Assembly: GCA_024640385.1 (NCBI GenBank)
Contig: JAHEFC010000009.1
Span: forward strand, 1-10,960
Length of the DNA stretch: 10,960 nt
Direction: 5' to 3'
DNA from: Sphingobacteriales bacterium
Lineage (GTDB): Bacteria; Bacteroidota; Bacteroidia; Chitinophagales; Chitinophagaceae
How positions within the stretch are numbered: position 1 is the first letter of the stretch; every line of letters begins with the position of its first letter. A program made the position numbers and the translations under genes. The notes under the pieces are model-generated. The model was not told the DNA's origin. It did no database searches and saw only the letters and a list, made by a program, of their open reading frames with translations. Positions 7,235 through 10,960 of the stretch are shown here, piece by piece.

Positions 7235-7864
7235 ATGTACCAAAGCAGACTGAGGCCGTTATTGCAGTATTTTTTCCAGGGGCTGATCATCCTGGCCCCC
7301 ATTGTGATTACCGCCTGGGCGGTGATCTCCCTATTCAATTTCATTGACGGCATCCTGCCCAACCTGCTGAATACCCTGTTCCCGACCCTGGTGGGGCTGG
7401 ACACGAACGGAGAGCCCAAGCGCTACCCGGGTCTTGGTTTCCTGGTCGTGATCATCATTGTGATCCTCATCGGCTACCTCTCGTCTTCTTTCGTTTTTGG
7501 CCGGATCGTCCATTTTTTTGACCTCCTGCTGGAAAAAACACCTGGGGTCAAAGTGATCTACACAACGCTGAAAGACTTTTTTGAAGCTTTTGCGGGTAAC
7601 AAGAAGAAATTCAACCGGGCGGTGCTGGTCTGCATTGAGGCAGAGGATGTATGGCAACTGGGTTTCATCACCCAGCAGGATGTGCACGAATTCGGACTCC
7701 ACGATTATGTATCGGTATATATCCCCCATTCCTATGCATTTTCGGGCAGGCTTTATTTTGTTAAGCGGGACAGGATCAAAGTGGTCCATCACATGAATGC
7801 CACTGAAGCCATGAAATTCTCGATCTCGGGAGGACTGACGGAAGCGGAGGAAATTAAAGAATAG
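7235..7864 (+). CDS. DUF502 family integral membrane protein, 209 aa
   Basis: This is a DUF502-type membrane protein; the molecular function is not established to my knowledge. TM1 lies at about residues 12-34 (FFQGLIILAPIVITAWAVIS) and TM2 at about 67-88 (PGLGFLVVIIIVILIGYLSS). After TM2 comes the conserved TPGVKVIYTTLKDFFEAF block (102-119), then a soluble beta-rich region with the Bacteroidota form VYIPHSYAFSGRLYFV (151-166) and ATEAMKFSISGG near the end. Length is normal for the family. The start is the ATG 7 nt after a TAnnTTTG box, and it puts TM1 close to the N-terminus. The gene stands alone between two heptad arrays; its stop codon TAG forms the first three bases of the right array. 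No functional link to the neighbouring efflux operon or phospholipase-like gene is evident. Confidence 0.88.
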   Translation: MYQSRLRPLLQYFFQGLIILAPIVITAWAVISLFNFIDGILPNLLNTLFPTLVGLDTNGEPKRYPGLGFLVVIIIVILIGYLSSSFVFGRIVHFFDLLLEKTPGVKVIYTTLKDFFEAFAGNKKKFNRAVLVCIEAEDVWQLGFITQQDVHEFGLHDYVSVYIPHSYAFSGRLYFVKRDRIKVVHHMNATEAMKFSISGGLTEAEEIKE

Positions 7865-7938
7865 GTTGCAGGCTCCAGGTTGCAGGTTCCAGATAAAGAT
7901 GAGCAATCTGCAACCTGCAACCTGCCACCTGCAACCTG
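7862..7938. repeat. Right heptad array: inverted blocks of the same 7-bp unit
   Basis: Four forward units (TAGGTTG, CAGGCTC, CAGGTTG, CAGGTTC) run in phase at 7862-7889. A 14-nt spacer follows, then five inverted units (CAATCTG, CAACCTG, CAACCTG, CCACCTG, CAACCTG) at 7904-7938. The first unit starts on the TAG stop codon of the DUF502 gene, and the last ends 5 nt before the next ATG. The array therefore fills essentially the whole 79-nt gap. In an RNA reading through, it would fold into an imperfect hairpin right before the downstream start codon. It has no T-tract, so it is not a standard terminator. Confidence 0.85.
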
Positions 7939-7943
7939 CGACT

Positions 7944-8906
7944 ATGAGGAGATTGATTATAACTGCGCTTCTGGCGCTACAAACAACGCCCGCCCTCCCC
8001 TGGGGTTTTTTCGGCCATAAAATGATCAACCGGAACGCAGTTTTCCTGCTCCCTCCGGAAATGATCATCCTGTACAAACCACAATTGGAATTCATTACGG
8101 AACACGCCGTGGATCCGGACAAAAGAAGATATGCCGTTAAAGAAGAGGGCCCGCGGCACTATATCGATATGGATCATTACCACCCCTGGGATAGCATCCC
8201 ATCTTCCTACAACCGGGCTGTTGCGAAATACGGTGAGGATAGTCTTGCCCGCCACGGCATTGTACCCTGGTGGATCCAGACCATGACATCCCGCCTTACC
8301 AAAGCATTTGAACTGAAAGACAAATTCGCCATCATCAAACTGTCCGCAGAACTCGGCCATTATATTTCAGACGCCCATGTGCCTCTGCATACTTCTTCAA
8401 ACCACAACGGCCAATTCACCAACCAGTACGGCATACACGGTTTTTGGGAGTCCAGGGTTCCGGAACTGTTTGCGGAGACGGAGTTCGACCTCATCGTGGG
8501 CAAGGCCCAATACATCAAAAGCGTATCTGCCATGGCCTGGACCATCGTCAGGCAGAGTGCAGCAGCAGCCGACAGTGTGCTGCTGCTTGAGCAACAACTC
8601 AACAGCCGGTTCAGGCCCGATGCCAAATACAGTTTTGAAATGAGAAATGGCATCATCACCAGGCAATACTCCACCGCCTACAGCAAAGCTTATCACAATA
8701 TGCTGCAGGGCATGGTGGAAAGAAGGATGAGAGAATCCATATTAGCTACAGCAAGCCTCTGGTATACGGCCTGGGTGAATGCCGGGCAGCCAAACCTGCA
8801 GGAACTCGCCGGCAGATCGTTTTCGGAAAAAGAATTGGAAGAATGGCAGGAACTGAGCAGGCAATGGAAAGAACCGGGATTGCCAGGCAGCTCTTGCTCA
8901 AATTGA
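7944..8906 (+). CDS. Secreted zinc-dependent phospholipase C / S1-P1 nuclease-like protein, 320 aa
   Basis: This is a predicted exported metallohydrolase of the all-helical phospholipase C/P1 nuclease fold, acting on phosphodiesters (phospholipid or nucleic acid; sequence alone does not decide). A short signal peptide (MRRLIITALLALQTTPALP) would expose Trp20 as the new N-terminus, as in the family, where the N-terminal Trp and a nearby His bind zinc (here WGFFGH, H25). Other likely ligands are D57 or D59 (HAVDPD), H72 and D75 (RHYIDMDH), H104, H139 and D143 in GHYISDAHVPLH, and H165 and E169 in HGFWE. I chose ATG 7944: an in-frame TTG at 7866 would add 26 residues encoded purely by the heptad array and would bury the signal peptide. 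It may be read from upstream; no promoter box was seen. It ends 29 nt before serC. Family confidence is high, substrate is unknown. Confidence 0.87.
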   Translation: MRRLIITALLALQTTPALPWGFFGHKMINRNAVFLLPPEMIILYKPQLEFITEHAVDPDKRRYAVKEEGPRHYIDMDHYHPWDSIPSSYNRAVAKYGEDSLARHGIVPWWIQTMTSRLTKAFELKDKFAIIKLSAELGHYISDAHVPLHTSSNHNGQFTNQYGIHGFWESRVPELFAETEFDLIVGKAQYIKSVSAMAWTIVRQSAAAADSVLLLEQQLNSRFRPDAKYSFEMRNGIITRQYSTAYSKAYHNMLQGMVERRMRESILATASLWYTAWVNAGQPNLQELAGRSFSEKELEEWQELSRQWKEPGLPGSSCSN

Positions 8907-8907
8907 T

Positions 8908-8915
8908 TAGATTTG
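8908..8915 (+). promoter_or_regulatory. Candidate -7 promoter box for serC-DUF1015
   Basis: TAGATTTG matches TAnnTTTG. It begins 2 nt after the stop codon of the phospholipase-like gene and ends 20 nt before the TTG chosen as the serC start. No -33 TTG at standard spacing is obvious. If used, it lets serC be expressed independently of the upstream gene and excludes start codons further upstream. Confidence 0.5.
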
Positions 8916-8935
8916 CGGTTCTAAAAAACAGAAGG

Positions 8936-9991
8936 TTGATCCACAATTTCAATGCAGGGCCAAGTATATTACCTAAGGAAGTATTTGAACAGGCATCAAA
9001 AGCCATCCTGAATTTCAATAATACCGGTTTATCCATCCTGGAGATCGGTCACCGTACTTCTCTGTTTGAAGCGGTGTTGGACGAAGCAAGGTCATTGGTC
9101 AGGGAACTGATGCAATTGAACGATGATAAAGAGATCCTTTTCCTGCACGGGGGTGCGAGCACACAGTTTTTCCAGGTGCCGATGAATTTCCTGGATGAGC
9201 ATGAGACAGGTGCCTACCTGGATTGCGGGATTTGGGGGATCAAAGCCATCAGGGAAGCAAAACTGTTTGGCAATGTGAATGTGGTGGCTAGCTCTAAAGA
9301 CAGGAACTACACTTACGTTCCCAAGGACTATGTGATCCCTGCGAATGCAAAATATTTCCACTATACATCGAACAATACGATCGAGGGAACTGAGATGTTC
9401 TATATCCCGGAAACCAATGTTCCGATCGTAGTGGATATGAGCAGTGACATTCTTTCAAGGCAAACAGATTTCAACAGGTTCTCCCTGATCTATGCAGGAG
9501 CACAGAAAAACATTGGCGCCGCTGGTGTGAACCTGGTGATCATCGACAGGAATTTCAAACCTGTGGTCAATCGGAAACTGCCTTCCATGATGGATTACAT
9601 GCAGCATATAGCCAATGGTTCAATGCTTAATACACCGCCTGTTTTCGCGGTTTATGTTTGCATGCTCACATTGAGATGGCTGAAAAGCATTGGCGGCATT
9701 CCCGCCATTGAAAAGATCAACCAGCAGAAAGCGGATCTTGTGTATTCCACCCTTGATGCGCATCCTTTATTCAGACCAACTGTGGCAAAAGAAGACCGCA
9801 GCCGCATGAATGTTGTATTTGTGATGGATGATCCCGAAAAAGAAAAACAGTTTCTGGACCTCTGCAAAAAAGAAAACATGGTGGGCGTAAAAGGACATCG
9901 CAGCGTGGGTGGCTTCAGGGTCTCTCTCTATAATGCACTGCCCCTGGAAAGCGCCAAAGCATTTTGCGACCTGGCTAAATCATTCAACTGA
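8936..9991 (+). CDS. serC: Phosphoserine aminotransferase SerC, 351 aa
   Basis: This cytosolic PLP enzyme converts 3-phosphohydroxypyruvate plus glutamate to O-phosphoserine plus 2-oxoglutarate (serine biosynthesis), and can act on the equivalent phosphohydroxythreonine step of pyridoxal phosphate synthesis. The N-terminal IHNFNAGPSILP is the family hallmark. LHGGASTQFFQVPMNF contributes to cofactor binding, W100 in CGIWGIKA is the residue usually stacking on PLP, K191 in YAGAQKNIGAAG is the expected Schiff-base lysine, and GHRSVGGFRVSLYNA near the C-terminus carries the conserved phosphate-binding segment. The length is normal. The start is called at TTG 8936, because homologues begin within a residue or two of IHNFNAGPS. 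The open frame extends upstream to an ATG at 8843, but that would overlap the preceding gene by 64 nt, add 31 unlike residues and precede the promoter box. DUF1015 follows after 15 nt, probably in one transcript. Confidence 0.95.
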   Translation: MIHNFNAGPSILPKEVFEQASKAILNFNNTGLSILEIGHRTSLFEAVLDEARSLVRELMQLNDDKEILFLHGGASTQFFQVPMNFLDEHETGAYLDCGIWGIKAIREAKLFGNVNVVASSKDRNYTYVPKDYVIPANAKYFHYTSNNTIEGTEMFYIPETNVPIVVDMSSDILSRQTDFNRFSLIYAGAQKNIGAAGVNLVIIDRNFKPVVNRKLPSMMDYMQHIANGSMLNTPPVFAVYVCMLTLRWLKSIGGIPAIEKINQQKADLVYSTLDAHPLFRPTVAKEDRSRMNVVFVMDDPEKEKQFLDLCKKENMVGVKGHRSVGGFRVSLYNALPLESAKAFCDLAKSFN

Positions 9992-10006
9992 TCTTAATTA
10001 AAATAC

Positions 10007-10960
10007 ATGGCACATATTGCCCCGTTCAAAGCACTCAGACCAAATCCTTCCCATGCCGCTGCGGTAGCATCCCGACCCTACGACGTACTGAACAGCGAAG
10101 AAGCAAGGTTGGAAGTGAAGAATAATCCTGATTCATTTCTCCATATCACCAAATCAGAAATAGACCTTCCCGGAGACGTTCACCAGTATTCTTCCCTGGT
10201 ATATGAAAAAGCCAAAGAGAACCTGGGCAACATGATCAATCATGGCGTACTATTAAGAGAATCTAAACCCTGTTACTATATCTACAAGCTGGTGATGGGC
10301 AAAAGAAGCCAGACGGGGCTGGTTTGTGTGTCGTCAGTTGAGGACTACAACAACAATGTGATCAAAAAACATGAATTCACCAGGCCGGAAAAAGAAAACG
10401 ACCGGATCAACCATATCAAATGTACCGGGGCACAAACAGGGAATGTTTTCCTGGCTTACAAAAATGACCGCGGACTTGATGAACTGATCGAAAACTGGAA
10501 GCAATCCCACCAGCCTGTTTATGATTTTATTGCTGACGATAAAGTAGCACATACCATATGGATCGTGGACGATGAGCATACGATCCATACCATCACAGAA
10601 ATTTTTGCAACCAGGATCCCGCAAACTTATATTGCCGATGGTCACCATCGTGCAGCCAGCGCAGCCAAGGTGAGAGAAGCATTGGGGGCAAACGCCACGC
10701 CGGAAGCATCCTGGTTTCTAACCACCCTCTTTCCGTCCAGCCAGTTGCAGATCATGGATTATAACCGGTTAGTGAAAGACCTGAACGGTTATACCCCGGA
10801 AGAATTCCTCTCGGCATTACAGGATGATTTCACGGTCACCCTGAGTGCTGAACCCGTAAGCCCTTCCAGCCTGCACGAATTCGGATTCTACTGTAATCAT
10901 CAATGGTATATACTCACGGCCAGGTTCGGAACCTGGACAGATGATCCCATTGGTGTTCTG
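10007..10960 (+). CDS. DUF1015 family protein, 5' part (318 codons in window)
   Basis: The frame starts at ATG 10007 and stays open to the window end, so the C-terminus is missing; family members are usually a little over 400 residues. Recognisable family segments are the opening IAPFKALRPNP with RPYDVLNSEEAR (the family's PYDVxxxEEAR), NPDSFLHITKSE, HEFTRPEKENDRINHIK (the HExT...DR region) and the strongly conserved IADGHHRAASAAKVREA, with H213, H214 and R215. The protein appears soluble, with no signal peptide or membrane segment seen. Its biochemical function is not known to me, though the conserved ADGHHR motif suggests a catalytic or ligand site. It lies 15 nt after serC without a terminator between them, so co-expression is likely. 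DUF1015 genes are often found near serC and serA in Bacteroidota, suggesting a role near serine metabolism (inference). Confidence 0.9.
   Translation, partial: MAHIAPFKALRPNPSHAAAVASRPYDVLNSEEARLEVKNNPDSFLHITKSEIDLPGDVHQYSSLVYEKAKENLGNMINHGVLLRESKPCYYIYKLVMGKRSQTGLVCVSSVEDYNNNVIKKHEFTRPEKENDRINHIKCTGAQTGNVFLAYKNDRGLDELIENWKQSHQPVYDFIADDKVAHTIWIVDDEHTIHTITEIFATRIPQTYIADGHHRAASAAKVREALGANATPEASWFLTTLFPSSQLQIMDYNRLVKDLNGYTPEEFLSALQDDFTVTLSAEPVSPSSLHEFGFYCNHQWYILTARFGTWTDDPIGVL

Noticed and set aside
7050..7938. The heptad arrays as a CRISPR array or coding repeat
   Set aside because: The units are 7 bp and contiguous with no unique spacers, occur in inverted blocks, contain no cas genes nearby, and the frames through them are not conserved protein.
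7862..7943. The right array as a rho-independent terminator after DUF502
   Set aside because: The hairpin is imperfect and lacks a T-tract on either side.
7331..8122. A 263-codon minus-strand open frame opposite DUF502 and the phospholipase-like gene
   Set aside because: It is antisense to two recognisable proteins and part of it only translates the heptad array.
10334..10648. A 104-codon minus-strand open frame
   Set aside because: It is antisense to the DUF1015 gene, whose sense frame is open to the window end and carries the family motifs.

Overview
The window looks like chromosomal DNA of a Bacteroidota species, most likely of the Chitinophagaceae or a close relative. The grounds are moderate GC content, little Shine-Dalgarno signal, several matches to the Bacteroidota -7 promoter box TAnnTTTG just ahead of genes, and protein types typical of that phylum: a lipoprotein RND adaptor, a very long RND permease, a DUF502 membrane protein, a Zn-dependent phospholipase C-like protein, and SerC next to DUF1015. 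The taxonomic call is inference from protein character; no search was run.

Left part (about 100-7021, minus strand). A self-contained efflux operon is read right to left: a TetR-family regulator, a TolC-like outer-membrane factor (overlapping it by 14 nt), a lipoprotein periplasmic adaptor (22 nt gap) and an RND permease of 1194 residues (10 nt gap). It ends at a strong hairpin plus T-tract terminator near 97-137. A perfect 8-bp inverted repeat (6994-7021) abuts the -7 box ahead of tetR and is a good candidate operator, so the regulator probably represses its own efflux operon. Left of the terminator, positions 1-33 may be the first 11 codons of another minus-strand gene that leaves the window.

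Middle (7022-7943). DUF502 is the only gene here. It is bracketed by two compact arrays of a 7-bp unit (CAGGTTN). Each array has a block of forward units, a short spacer, and a block of the same unit inverted, so each can fold into a large imperfect hairpin. The left array lies between the divergent tetR and DUF502 genes. The right array fills the whole gap between DUF502 and the next gene, and its first unit contains the DUF502 stop codon. These arrays are the least ordinary structure in the window.

Right part (7944-10960, plus strand). A secreted zinc-dependent phospholipase C/S1-P1-like protein is followed 29 nt later by serC (phosphoserine aminotransferase, apparently with a TTG start) and then, 15 nt later, by a DUF1015 gene cut by the window end. 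serC and DUF1015 look co-transcribed, with a candidate promoter just inside the gap before serC.

I see no tRNA, rRNA, IS element, CRISPR array, phage or toxin-antitoxin module, and nothing that amounts to a clearly new multi-gene system. The points worth following up are the paired heptad arrays, the TetR operator, the extra membrane helices in the RND pump and the serC-DUF1015 pair.
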